A stretch of 64,000 nt of DNA from Bedellia somnulentella (Eukaryota; Arthropoda; Insecta; Lepidoptera; Bedelliidae), in NCBI GenBank assembly GCA_963576735.1, contig OY755175.1, positions 16,136,401 through 16,200,400 on the forward strand, in the 5' to 3' direction. Shown here in pieces: positions 9,931-21,268 of this stretch. The notes beneath the pieces are model-generated. The model had not been told where the DNA came from. It saw only the letters and a list, made by a program, of their open reading frames with translations, and searched no databases. A program made the position numbers and the translations under genes. How positions within the stretch are numbered: position 1 is the stretch's first letter; each line of letters begins with the position of its first letter.

Positions 9931-10847
9931 GAGTATATATCTATATATGCGTGTACCAATACTTTTGGAACTCAAACTATCAGTAGTAGGTAACTATTAT
10001 CAAACACTTCAACCGAACCATCGATCCTGAATTGTATTTATAACCTATTTAGTTTCAATGCTTAGTTTGTTTGTTAATTATGAAATATGGACATTGACGT
10101 TGTTGTATACCATTTTAGATACATTAAAAACAACAAGCGGCGTACCGTAAATTATATTACTGCTTTTACACAAGATTACCGAACTCACAAAGTTGAGCTT
10201 TTCAAAATGAAATAACACACGTCTCACAAAATGAAGTTATGAAAAGAATAAATGATTTTACTTTGTATGTGTAGAAGGGAAGCCGGGTAAAGCAATAAAC
10301 GTCATTCCATCGCCCACAGAGGACGTGGTGTTTACTACAAGATATCTTACGCCACTTTTACTTCAGAAAGCTTTGCTTTTTACTTTTATGAGGGACCAAA
10401 TTTCAGAAACTACAGGTCATTGCAGACAAATTTACCATGCTAATCATACAAATATAGACTTTGTGCTCTGAGACTGTGAGTTATGATTCCAATGGAGATG
10501 CTTTAACACAATTCATTTCGGCCGCTTTGTCTACATGCGTTTTATACTTCAGACATAAGGTGCTGGCTAAGCTTTGCTATTTTGAGAAACAACTTTTTTA
10601 TGTTTTTTGTCTTGGCGTATAATTTTAATGTTTTTTCTACTATATTTTTGGACTCCGAAATTTACAATTATTATTATTTCCATATAATATTCAAGAAATA
10701 TACGACAGATTTTTTAATGAAAAAGTAGTCGAATTCCTTTAAACGAATCACTCTATCTTAATTTTCAATAATCAATATATCTAATGGATAGTCATATAAA
10801 TTTAATGATTTCTTTACATTTACAATATTTATACTCTTATATCATCG
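9931..10847. other. No gene seen
   Basis: AT-rich sequence without supported genes or family matches. Confidence 0.5.
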
Positions 10848-11025
10848 TAATAATCAGCCTATAGACGTCCACTGCTAGGTCTCCCCAAGGATTTCTACAA
10901 CTAATACCGGTCCTGCACTGCCATCACCACGTCATCGTAGGTCCAAATTACTCCAAATAAGTTTAATGGGTCTGAAATTTCCCGATCCATACAACGCTGC
11001 TTTGGTTGGTTGGAGTACTAATTAT
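10848..11025. repeat. Fragment of a common 'CAGCCTATAGACGTCCACTGCT' type repeat
   Basis: Contains AGCCTATAGACGTCCACTGC, then CTCCCCAAGGATTTCTAC and CCGGTCCTGCACTGCC in the order seen in a repeat I remember as very abundant in lepidopteran genomes, probably a LINE-derived tail. Recalled, not verified. Confidence 0.55.
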
Positions 11026-13049
11026 TTCTTATTTTTCTACTTTTATTAAATTAATTTATACTTTACAGGATTTATAATGCATGTTTGTACCTAAACGTAC
11101 GCATGTAGGTATTTACATGTTGGTTTAAAAACCTCCATTAGACATAGTATACTACGGAATTCTACATGCAATTGTTTCAACTAACGTTTTTACATATTTT
11201 TAGCAAAGCATGTACGTAGAATGCAATCTAAAAATCGCACATGCGCCCTCATTGTTGTTGCAAATGACAAAAACAAATGAATCTGGAATATTTCCAGTGG
11301 TGGTTCCACCTGCTCTGATTGGAAAATGAATATTATGTTTTTCTTCTCTAGATTCTGCTGATTGGGAATTTTATGGACGTCTTCGTGAAACTTAAACTAA
11401 TTGAATTTTATAAAATCCTGCAAAGGCTATAGTACTCGAGCCCCTTTGTTTCAAAGGACCGTAAGTATTTTACGTAGATAATGTTGGAATACAGATTCCA
11501 AGTATCTGTTAGATATTTTTATGTTGTCGTATTTTGTTGATACCTTTATGAAGTCATTCATTATAATTATTATTTGCGTAGAATGCGTTATTTTAAAACG
11601 TACAATTGGATTTGAATTGGTGAAGAACATGAAACAAATTCAATATTTATTATGTTAGGATTTAAGAGCATAAATGAAATGTATAGATGATAAATCATTT
11701 CAGACACTTTTATTTATATTATTGATGTTTTTTATATTGTCATTGACATGGCTTGGAAGCGAGTCCTTTAGCCGAGACATTAAATTAATATCTAATACAA
11801 ATATAATATTTTTTTCAAAAAAAAAACGTAACCCTAAACAAGAAACAATTCAAAAATTACAAAAAAATACATGAAACTGAATAAAAAAAATGAACATTCT
11901 TTTTGAGCGTAACCACCAACACAAACACATTACACAATTATTGATGTTTGACAACTACTTAATACCACATAAAAAATACATAATATTTTACATATGGTAC
12001 ATGGAATACCAAAAAATTGCAAGGAAGAAATAAATAATTGAAGAAATATAATACAAGTAACGTTGGTATCTTTTGAAAACTACAGTCCTAACAAAAGTAA
12101 TAAAAATAAGTTATTAAAAACTTACAATGTAAGCTAACACCAGCCAACACAGAAAATAATAGTACTATACTAAATATTGTTCGTCTCACTCCAAATAAAA
12201 TGTGTTCCAATGATATAATAGATTGCAGTAAAATGTAGTGTTACGTAGATTCGCAAGTTTACAAGCAGTTGTAGTAAATAAAAGTCGTGAGTGTGCAAAG
12301 CATCCGTAACTCCGTTAGTCAGGTGACGTTGTAGTCACACTATCGCTGCAGTGATCCGTCGCAATGGCGGGTAATCCTGCCTGCAGGCTTTGCCGCACGT
12401 CCAGCTTACGTTTATTACTCCCGCCATCGCGAAATAAAACAAAATTGGCCGGAATTTATGGGCCGCAGCCTTCGAATGGCTAGTGGGGCAGAAAGTTTTC
12501 AATTTGAAACGAGTTTGTCTCCAGTAATAAGGAAGGTTTTGCGGAAATAATAAGGGGCGGGAATAGATGTGGTAGTGTCTTAATACTACTTTCTCGTTTT
12601 ATGACCTGAGTGCTATTTTGTTGACATTGCCTAGGCTTTATGATCTAGGATTTGCTAGTGTACTCAGTTGCGGATAGGACTCGGTAGTAAACATTTTGAA
12701 TACCTTTTTCGACCTTTCATGTCACGTTTCGGCTAAATGAGATTAGATGGAATTTAGTTCTTGAGACAATTCTTTTGTATGTATTGAAAGTAATTTTCGT
12801 CTGAAAGACAAATTTTGTGAACATGCTTGTGCGTTGTTTTTTTTACTTAGTCTGTATATTTTATTATCATTAGCTGCTAGCTGCAGGTTTAAAATCTAAT
12901 TTTTGACGTACCAAAAAAACTAACAGTTCAATAATATTCGCCACTGCACGAACGTGGGCAATCAAAGTAATTTATAAAAATATAACTTTTAGTTTACTTA
13001 TGAAATGCTAATTCGATTTGACATAGTCGCAGCAATCACTTACTATAAT
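11026..13049. other. No gene seen; single-copy, GC-richer block at 12300-12560
   Basis: About 2 kb without family copies. The 12300-12560 block (CAATGGCGGGTAATCCTGCC, CCCGCCATCGCG) is distinctly less AT-rich. A 66-codon frame at 11674-11874 is AT-driven and unconvincing. Confidence 0.4.
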
Positions 13050-13290
13050 TTACATATAATCACGGCCATAAATCCCAAAAAGGGGGAGCCACAGCTTTGG
13101 AGCTAGAAACTCCTCAGCCACCTTTGAAAGTTGATAGGGGACAAGATGGTAGAAATAAAGTATCGTTGGTAATGGGTCTCCAACCACATTGCCCAAAAAA
13201 TACTTAGAATACCCATACCCTCAGTCGCCTCCTATGACACCCGTGGGTAGAAAGGAGTAATAAAATTTTAAGCCGGTATTTCACGGCAAT
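13050..13290 (-). mobile_element. Family A copy (A2)
   Basis: Antisense from TACATATAATCACGGCCATAAATCCC to TTTTAAGCCGGTATTTCACGG. Carries the A2 block GGAGCTAGAAACTCCTCAGCC and the CACCCGTGGG head motif. Confidence 0.85.
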
Positions 13291-13569
13291 ACAATACTAT
13301 ATAATTTAATGCATATGTAGCTGCAGTGCCAGTATTGCATTTGTGTTTCTTAACCACCATATAGGATCACAGCTGATGACAATTCACGATTTTACTGTCG
13401 AGATGTGCAATAAATTACCCATGTACTATGTACATGTATTTACAAATTTTTAACTGTACCATTGCATTGTAACTCAATATTAAGCAAAACGTTTAGACTG
13501 TTCATATTTTTTACTGCAATAACGTAACAAGGCTATATTATATAACCTAACAAGTATATCGTTGTTAAT

Positions 13570-13758
13570 ATTTATAAGGCCTGGATGTTCACCCCAGAAA
13601 GTCATCCCTTTGGTGATGATTATTATGGGTTGTCTGGAAGAGATTGCTCTTAGTGATAAGACCGCTAGTTGTACTTTGGCTTTTGTACCGATCTTTTTTT
13701 GTAATTGTTGTTTTTTTTTTGTAATGTGCAATAAAGAGTTTTATTATTATTATTATTT
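13570..13758 (+). mobile_element. LINE 3' end with AATAAA and TTA-repeat tail
   Basis: GGGTTGTCTGGAAGAGATTG, GCTCTTAGTGATAAGACCGC and GTGCAATAAAGAGTTTTATTATTATTATT. The same blocks occur in reverse complement at 55040-55165, so this is a dispersed 3' end. The motif 'TGTCTGGAAGAGATCGCTCTTAGTGATAAG' type 3' UTR is familiar from insect LINEs. Short frames across it are not genes. Confidence 0.75.
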
Positions 13759-13861
13759 ATACTGTCCGAGTATTATAGTTATACGTTTTAACCACTTTGC
13801 CCGTAACGTTTTATATAATTTCTTTCTAGTTTCTTTGCAGAATTTATATAAATACGTTACG

Positions 13862-13967
13862 GGCTACTATAGCACTAATCCGTTTCTTACGCACTTACGA
13901 AAAAACCGACTTAGCAAATATAGGCCTTTAGGTGATTGGGACATCCATCACCAACAACATTGCTGAG
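13862..13967 (+). mobile_element. Family A fragment, decayed
   Basis: CTATAGCACTAATCCGTTTCTTACG and GGTGATTGGGACATCCATCACCAACAAC keep the order of the A head and middle; the tail half is missing. Confidence 0.65.
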
Positions 13968-14399
13968 AAATATATGACTAAATAAATCTATGTGCTGCGT
14001 ATTTATTTTATTAAAACTAATTTGTCTAACACTGAAAACAACGCAGATAATGAAATATTGCTAAAGTCCTTAATAAACAACTCGACTTGTAATTGATGGC
14101 GGAGGCATTCCTCACAAATCGCTCGTGTAACAGACTCAAGGTCCAGGAAAACATAAAACTTGAACTAAGTTAATTTGGTGCGAGACTTCTAACTTTGTGA
14201 AGAATACGACTTAGAATGTTTTGTTGGGAAGTGTTGGGCTACAAGCAACAATGAGGTGAGCAATTTTCAGAATGTAAAGAACCGTGTTTTGGTGTCTTTG
14301 AAAGATACTTTTTGTGCACGGTCTAATATATAATAAATATGAATTCAAATGATAAAATAATAGTTATAATGTAAAATAATACATGACTATATATTTCGT

Positions 14400-14824
14400 A
14401 CTCTCAGAACGAAAGCGGCTCAACTCAAACATGATATTGAGTTACAATCCTAAAGAGACATAAAAAAGTATGCTCTATCCGATGAATAGTAAAACAAAGG
14501 CACTTATTGTTAAAAAAAAACAGGATAGCGAATAATAACATAAACATAACATAAACGTTCACGCCGAATATCCCCGAAGGGGTTGGCAGAGGTACTAATA
14601 CTTCTGAACATCACGTGACTTTGTCACCTGGTGTTCAGAGTACCCACGTTTTGCATGGACAGTGTACTCACGTGATAGGGGGCAGGCCTATCGCCGTTTT
14701 TGTTGCCGAATAATAAGTGCCTTTGTTTTACTATTCATCCGACAGAGCATACTTTTTTATGACTCTCTATAATTGTTAATCAATATCACTATTTTTGGAC
14801 TTGAGCCTCTTTCGTTCTGAGAGT
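14400..14824. mobile_element. Foldback element with ~110-bp inverted arms
   Basis: Left arm 14400-14508 starts ACTCTCAGAACGAAAG; right arm 14712-14824 ends CTTTCGTTCTGAGAGT. Inner parts (AGTATGCTCTATCCGATGAA and its complement) match closely while the middle of the arms differs by substitutions and gaps. The loop is occupied by a later SINE. No coding capacity, so a foldback or MITE-type DNA element; no clear flanking target duplication. Confidence 0.85.
14539..14706 (-). mobile_element. Family B SINE, 5'-truncated, in the foldback loop
   Basis: Antisense, with (ATAAC)n tail, CCCCGAAGGGG hairpin and body to GGCCTATCGCCG. Target duplication CGAATAATAA at 14529-14538 and 14707-14716 proves insertion into the loop of the pre-existing foldback. 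Confidence 0.92.
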
Positions 14825-15148
14825 GCGATTTGTCAATTTTACCACACGAGAAAAACATGGCAGTAAAGTAATCGTTGCTTTATTTGAAATTCAGGTTCAA
14901 AGTTTTTATATTTTTTTTGTTTATAAAATTCACCTCATAATGTAAAACTTTGTCACTCAGCGTACAGTACATAAACCATTTCCCTAAAGAGTGTAACCAC
15001 GTGGTACATGTGAACCCATTAGTTACATTGACGTACATATTTTGACCGCTTATAAAGCTACTTTATTTATATACCATAAACAGTAATTATATTTATAAAA
15101 TTGCGTTCTAAAATTAAAAAAGATTGTGTTGGTCTTACAGAAACTTTG
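14825..15148. other. No gene seen
   Basis: AT-rich spacer between the foldback and the next family A copy. Confidence 0.5.
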
Positions 15149-15159
15149 AAAATAAATAA

Positions 15160-15412
15160 CATACATACATACATACATATACTCACAGCTATAAATCCCT
15201 AGATGGGGTAGCCAGAGCTAAGGAATCAGATATTCCTCAGCCAATTTTGGAAAGTTAAGTGGGGAAAAGATGGTAAAATAAAGGTTGTTGGCGATGGGTC
15301 TCCAACCGCATCGCCCAAAAATCCCTTTAAAGCCCCAATACCGTTAGTCGCCTCTTACGTACACCCGCCGGAAGAATTGGGGTAGTGCTATTCTAAGCCG
15401 ACACTACACAGC
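15160..15412 (-). mobile_element. Family A copy (A1), full length, with target duplication
   Basis: (acat)n CATATACTCACAGC to GCCGACACTACACAGC. AAAATAAATAA at 15149-15159 and AAAATACATAA at 15413-15423 form an 11-bp duplication with one mismatch. Confidence 0.9.
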
Positions 15413-15423
15413 AAAATACATAA

Positions 15424-17203
15424 ACGTTATTTAAAATGTGATACTGTAAAAATATAACTTAATATAAAATATACTAATGGAAACAACAAAAAAAATACGT
15501 TTTGATCAGAATAAAATTTGGTTTTTGGGTGAATCATCTCTATTTGGATTTCACGATCGTTGTTTCTAGAATAAGTCTGTATTTTTCGATTGGTCATGTA
15601 AGTAAGTTTATAACTCAGTCACACCAGAACACTGACAACTCAATTTTGAAACTCGTTTGCATTTTGCAGCCATTTCAAGCTGAGAGCAGTTTTACTTCTT
15701 TGTTTTTAAATTTGCTTTGATAATCCGATTCGATTTCTAAAACTTGTGAGAGTATCCTGAAAACATTGTTGGGTCCACTTTTAACATTGGAATTCGAATC
15801 GGGTAAGTATGTAGTAAATGGTGCACTTATTCTTCAAAACCGTAGACGTTGTGTGAACACTATTTGTTTTTATGTTATTGAGCAGTTTTTGATTTTGATA
15901 TCGTGTTGCTAGTTGCAATGTTGGCAAATTGAAAACACTTTTAGAAAAACTTTTCAACAATGTCATATATTTTTATACATTATTATTATTACTTACTTCT
16001 TACCATGTTTACCACCATGTATAGCATGTAAGTGAATCCAATAAGTTTTAGTTTTAGTGGTATACTTCTTGTGATTTATTTGTAAGTGTAATCTAATGTA
16101 TCTATATTGGCTGTTTATGAAATTTTCTTGTCACATTTCCTTTCATATATTTTTTGTCTATCATGCGCTGCTATTCTGAGCTTTTGGATAACGACTAACT
16201 TGAAATTTAAATAGTTACTGTCTTTCGATGTATTTGTCGATCTTCAATCCATAGTAAAGTTACTTCCTAAGTTACGCTAGATATACAAATTCTTCAACTC
16301 GTTTCACTCCCTTACCTTAAATTAAAATTTCGTATTTAGTCATTATGTCCCTCTGTCTCCAAATCTTAATTTCAAAGTATTTGTAAATATCATTCTTCCT
16401 CAAAGATTTTCACCACGACCGATCCTATGCTGGCCTCATCTATCGGCTTCCCGCAATTTTCACCTAATCATCGGTCCGTTCCCGCTTTTACAATATATTT
16501 TCAAATATTTACAAAATTATAGAAATAATTACTGACTATTCTAATAACCACTTAAACACAGTTAACCATACTAGCTTCCTTAACCGGGAGACTGAACCGC
16601 AGTCTAAATATTTTGTTAGCTCAATAAATGCTTAACTAATGTCTCAACAATGGTTCTACAAACAGTGTAGATATGTCCCCAAGTTGGACCAGCGACACTT
16701 GGCAAACAACGTCCCTCGATGTTTCTAACGTCCACAGACGGTGATTATCGAAACAATCAGCCGCTTTGCAAACTGTTGCTAAGAACTGCCCCCTAGGGCT
16801 GGACTCGTATTGCATCGATATATCTGGAATCGATACTCGATAAAACTTTACGGTGAAAGTTCAACGTTATGAAGGAACGTGGAGTAGCGTGTAGTGAAAT
16901 GAAATGGTTTTATTTGTTATAAGGTTTGGTTTTTGAGGTAAATTTCTTATTTAAAACAATGGATAACTGTTATTTACCAAATTCATAGAGTAGTTATGTT
17001 AAGTGAGACGTAGCAGTATATATATACCGCAGTCTTTTGTTTAGACACTTTTTAATTATTAAGTTCGGTCTTTGTAAGAAATATTCATACGACACATTTC
17101 TGCGGACAGATAATCTTTGTTTTGTCGTGAGCCCTTACATAAGTTGCACAGAAATTTGAAGCGAATTATTACGTTAATTCATAACGTCGAAATATTTTAG
17201 TGT
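15424..17203. other. No gene seen; possible DRE-like motifs near 16813-16850
   Basis: Single-copy-looking sequence. At 16813-16850 ATCGATATATC and ATCGATACTCGATAAA lie close together and resemble the insect promoter motif TATCGATA. No transcription unit is visible, so this is a weak hint only. Short frames at 15502-15720 and 15781-15966 show no motif. Confidence 0.3.
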
Positions 17204-17310
17204 ATTAATTTTTGAATTTTCTAAGACTTTCGCGATTGCACATCACAAATAAAACAACTATTGAATAAAATCGATTAAATATCCGAAAATCTATAGTTGT
17301 TTTAACTGTA
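17204..17310 (-). mobile_element. Fragment of Penelope-like element terminal repeat
   Basis: TTTTCTAAGACTTTCGCGATTGCACAT and ATCCGAAAATCTATAGTTGTTTT match, in two orientations, the sequences bordering the Penelope-like element at 33.1-34.15 kb. It includes an inverted pair AAAACAACTAT / ATAGTTGTTTT (17251-17261, 17293-17303). Probably a solo terminal piece; strand is tentative. Confidence 0.55.
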
Positions 17311-17514
17311 GTTAATTGCAAATAAGTGCACAGCTAATAATTTGCTATTTTACCAACTTACATAATAGTGGAATTTTAATACGATTCTGATCTTATTGAT
17401 CTGCCCTATACTCCAAAACGATTTCCTAAAATCCGTGCATGATGTTGATGATGCATTGCGAGCCAAGATCGTTCTTTAGTCCAGAAATAAAGAGAAGGTA
17501 AGGAAAAACCTGTT

Positions 17515-17735
17515 GTGTATTATCGGCTTAGAAAATCATTTTCAAATCACCAAATCAATCACAATAGTAGAAAGTGACATAGGTTTTAGGGCTTCTCAGG
17601 TGATTGTTGGACGATAATGCTGCCGACCTATCATTAACCATCTTTTGTTTCGCAATATTTTCCCAACGCATCTTTAAAAAATGCATGATTTTTTCTTATT
17701 CAAAAACTTCGGCTACATATACTGTATGTCCAAGC
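17515..17735 (+). mobile_element. Family A copy, strongly decayed
   Basis: TGTATTATCGGCTTAGAAAATC, GTGATTGTTGGACGATAATG and CATCTTTTGTTTCGCAATATTTTCCC follow family order. Shares the 'gattgtt-gacgat' variant with copies at 26977 and 34213, hinting at an older subfamily. Confidence 0.6.
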
Positions 17736-17801
17736 ATCAGTATAGTATGTATGTGTGAAAAAGAAAGGCATTAAAAGATATATAGGGTCAGTTTCAGTAA
17801 C

Positions 17802-18046
17802 CGTCGTGTAGTATCGGCTTAGAATAGCACTACCCCATTTCTACCCGTGGGTGATCGTAAGAGGCGACTAAGAGTATAGGGGCTTTTTAAGTGATTTTTG
17901 GGCGATGTGGTTGGAGACCCGTCACCAAAAATATTTATTATTACCATCTTTACCCCAATTAACTTCCAAAAGTGGCGGAGGCATTTCTCATTCCAAAGCT
18001 CTGGCTACCCCGTTAAGGGATTTATAGCCGTGAGTATATGTATATG
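17802..18046 (+). mobile_element. Family A copy fused to an RTE tail
   Basis: GTCGTGTAGTATCGGC to GCCGTGAGTATATGTATAT, complete. It runs directly into an RTE-type LINE 3' end, and the only target duplication found (TTTCAGTAAC 17792-17801, TTTTAGTAAC 18142-18151) brackets both parts as one insertion. Confidence 0.88.
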
Positions 18047-18141
18047 GATCGTGCGAAGTGGCGATCAATAGTCTCTGCCTACCCCAATGGGAACTAATGG
18101 CGTGAGTATATGTATGTATGTATATGTATGTATGTATGTAA
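18047..18141 (+). mobile_element. RTE-type LINE 3' end (family R), in chimera with family A
   Basis: GGATCGTGCGAAGTGGCGATC reads DRAKWRSIVSAYPNGN and stop, the C-terminal coding end of an RTE ORF. It is followed by the hairpin GCCTACCCCAATGGG..GGC, GTGAG and a long (TATG)n tail. Confidence 0.85.
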
Positions 18142-18151
18142 TTTTAGTAAC

Positions 18152-18657
18152 GATAAAGGGTGACTACAGGAGGATACTTGAGACCATACAGACAAAGTGC
18201 TGTGTGGTAATATTACAAAAACGGTGCATAGAAAATTACTTAATGATTTCACGAGTGTTGAAGTGAAGTTTGAGATTTTTGTTATTGACATTCAATAGTG
18301 TCTGACTCCTTCAATAGGAATTAATGGAGGATTTATATGGTTATTTATACTTATTGTTATCTTAGTAATGACGATAATTAATACTCATGCAAAAAAATAA
18401 TTTACTTTTTCTTTAATAAAGTGACTAAACTGTAGTCACTTTATTAAGTATTTTTTGTAAATAAGTAATTAAAGACAATCAAGTTTTGGAATATTTCGCG
18501 CGTGTATCATGGTTACAATTCTTTTTAATGCCTTGATGGCCCCAAACGGCACATATATATGAAAACATATGGATGTAATAGGGAAACTTTTCTGCAAGGC
18601 AACATTAACCACAATTAGCTGTTGTTTCAGGATATTCTGAAACAAATAGATATATTT
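18152..18657. other. No gene seen, apart from a perfect hairpin
   Basis: AT-rich; holds the hairpin at 18413-18447 and nothing else recognised. Confidence 0.45.
18413..18447. repeat. Perfect 15-bp stem hairpin
   Basis: TTAATAAAGTGACTA and TAGTCACTTTATTAA pair exactly around a 5-nt loop. Weaker pairing continues outside. Could be a small foldback core; function unknown. Confidence 0.7.
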
Positions 18658-18790
18658 AAATATTTATTTATTTATTTATTCATACATGATAACCATCATT
18701 ACAGGCACAGCCTAATGCAATGGCATCGGAAAACATAAAATCTTATAAAATACATTCATAATAAATTATTAACATTAATAAAAAATAACT
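18658..18790 (-). mobile_element. Probable LINE 3' end with (TAAA)n tail
   Basis: Minus strand runs GCATTAGGCTGTGCCTGTAATG..ATGTATGAATAAATAAATAAATAAAT, a trailer with an AATAAA signal and tandem tail. No coding part remains. Confidence 0.45.
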
Positions 18791-19775
18791 AATTCTAACA
18801 TATATGTAATTTCTTCACTTGTAGCAAATTATGTTTAATGCTACTATTGTGAATTCATTCAGAGAGTTATACAAGCAATATCTAGTTATACAAGAAAAAT
18901 TGCCAATGCGGCTGATCATGTCATAGGACGGCAAATATTAAATTGGTTACATAAACCCAATGGATTAAATACAAGATGTTGTTAAAGTACAGATTATAAG
19001 TTTGACGAGCTAAATAGCATATATAAAAATAGTGGTGCATTGTGGTTTTCCCGGATAGCGCAAAGTGGCAATTGATTTTTTATGATATCGTCTAGGCCTA
19101 CATCGATGCGATATAACGGCGTATGAATATATGTATGTAAGCACTTACAAACCTGGCTAAAAATCAAACTCACAAAATCTGGGTATTTTTTAGACCACCA
19201 ACATCTTATCATGCTATAGAATTCTAAAAACATTACGTAAAATGTTATACAGTAAATATCTATTAGGCCATTAAATAAAACCTCCCTTGCCAACCACTTG
19301 AGTTTCAAATATGAGTTTTATCGATACTTGGGTCGAATGGCATTCTCTAGAGCAATTTGACGAGTGTTTGCCCAAGTTTGGGCGGGCGCGGCGAGCTGTT
19401 GGGCGGGCGGAAGTGGTCTAGGGCGGCTCCGAGTTTAACTGTTGCATCTCTTGATTGTAGGAGGCTTTGAAGTATCCTCTTTGTGGGCAAGAGTATCATT
19501 ATTATAAACTTTGCATAGCGATTAAACAATGTGTTTTTCCTATGCAAACAGTAGATTTGGAAATTTGCATAAGCGTATGGACTAGAGTGTTAGGAAAGCA
19601 TTCAGTAAATATATAGTTTAAATGACGCCTTGTAATATTTAGAGGATATTAATAACAAGCACTAAAAGTCAGAGGGTGAAACGCAAATGATTTTGTTCCA
19701 GTGTAAATAATGTATGGCAAGAGTGAAATGATGAATTTATGTAAGATAAATAGGTTTTTTAGGATCGTATAAATT
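18791..19775. other. No gene seen; GC-rich patch at 19370-19440
   Basis: GGGCGGGCGCGGCGAGC and GGGCGGGCGG at 19379-19410 stand out from AT-rich flanks. A 104-codon minus frame at 18994-19308 has no recognisable motif and is not called. Confidence 0.4.
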
Positions 19776-19842
19776 TATGATCGATAGTATCTGCTAACCC
19801 CAACCAGAACTAATAGCGTGAGTACATGTATGTATGTTAGAT
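19776..19842 (+). mobile_element. RTE-type LINE 3' end fragment (family R)
   Basis: ATGATCGATAGTATCTGCTAACCCC..AATAGCGTGAGTACATGTATGTATG: the last coding codons, terminal hairpin and tail, with substitutions. Confidence 0.75.
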
Positions 19843-20756
19843 TTTTAACAGTAAAAGTCTAGACTAGGTTTCTGGTTTCATATTAAATTGTGAAAGCAAT
19901 AGAAGTGATTTACCAGTAAAATAGATCCTGTTAATATACACTTGGAATTACTAAAGCAATCCGCTGCCTTATTCGTAGGCCACAAGAAGGATGGAAGGTC
20001 GCCACCCAGCTTTAATTACAAAACGCAGGTTTGTTCACTCTAATTTCGTAAATTTCGCATTCCCGCCGCGAATTTCGGAAGGGTCAGAATGAAAGAAAAT
20101 GACATTCGTTATTCTATTACGTTAAGCAAAGGAGTGCTCGGCAGTCATAATTACTTTTGTGTTCACCGCGCAAGTGGTTGTTACGCGAAAAGTAATCTTA
20201 GACCAGCCTTTTTGAAGGGCACCAACACACTTGGGTTTTTCCACCCTTTGTGACGTCAGTCGAGTTGCCCTTTTGTACCGCTTGTAATCTCATTGTCAGG
20301 TAAAGAAAACGGATATGCGATTCACGTCGCTTTTTTGGATGAAACCCTAAATTGCTTTGCGGTATTAAGGTCGCGTTATATCTGCCGAGCTATGAAATAC
20401 GGCGCATGATGTTGTGGGAATATGCTTCTGTTTGCGGTGAACAAATTTAGCTTTTTATGTAACGACATTCTTGAAAACAACTATTGATATTTTTATTCAG
20501 TATGCTGTTTTTGGTGACATTTTCCCAATAACACTGATTGCTATGTAATAGGCTCACAAATATAATCATAAAAACTTTTGCTAAATGTATCTTACTTTAT
20601 TATAAAATTATGTTTAGTTTATGGTATAATTTTTTATAAGTTAGTGAAAAGAAGCACGCCATCAAATAAAGAAATCATAGCTCAAAATCATGTACTTAGT
20701 ACATCACTCTGTACCGATTCCAAAATCTAGCTTAATTTAATAGAAGAACACATCTT
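19843..20756. other. No gene seen; single-copy, GC-richer block at 20030-20420
   Basis: Contains CCCGCCGCGAATTTCGG and GTGACGTCAGTCGAG. No repeat match and no long frame. Candidate conserved non-coding DNA. Confidence 0.4.
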
Positions 20757-20890
20757 GAGAAACCAGAATAGCACTAACGTATTTCTTAATTTTTAAGTTA
20801 TTTAGAAGTGATTATTGGGCGATTTGGTTGGAGATCCATCAACAATCATTTTATTTTACAATATCCTCCCTTACCCTTCGTGAGCGAGGT
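20757..20890 (+). mobile_element. Family A fragment, decayed
   Basis: GAATAGCACTAACGTATTTCTTA..GAAGTGATTATTGGGCGATTTGGTTGGAGATCC; ends in the middle of the family. Confidence 0.65.
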
Positions 20891-21011
20891 CGACTCTTAC
20901 TTGGCCGTTATTATTAAAAGTAGAGCTGTGAAAAAGTTACTCGAAGTGTCAAATTCATACTTTTAAAAAATATACTGCACTATTTCAATATCGTTATTCA
21001 ATTTCAATTTC

Positions 21012-21268
21012 TGCTGTGTAGTGTCGGCTTAGAATAGCACTACCCCATTTCTTCCGGTGGGTGTACGTAAGAGGCGACTAACGGTATTGGGGTTTTTAAG
21101 GGATTTTTGGGCGATGCGGTTGGAGACCCATCACCAACAACCTTTATTTTACCATCTTCTTCCCACTCAACTTTCCAAAAGTGGCTGAGGAATTTCTAAT
21201 TCCTTAGCTCTGGCTACCCCTTCTAGGGATTTACAGCCGTGAGTATATGTAATTATGTATGTATGTAT
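21012..21268 (+). mobile_element. Family A copy (A1), full length
   Basis: GCTGTGTAGTGTCGGCTTAG to CAGCCGTGAGTATATGTAATTATGTATGTATG. Near consensus, including the GAGGAATTTCTAATTCCT hairpin. Confidence 0.9.

Noticed and set aside
13562..13966. 134-codon plus-strand open frame
   Set aside because: It runs across a LINE 3' UTR, its T-rich tail and a decayed family A fragment; residues such as YYYYY come from the TTA repeat.
18994..19308. 104-codon minus-strand frame
   Set aside because: No recognisable motif, normal chance length for this much AT-rich DNA; no supporting context.
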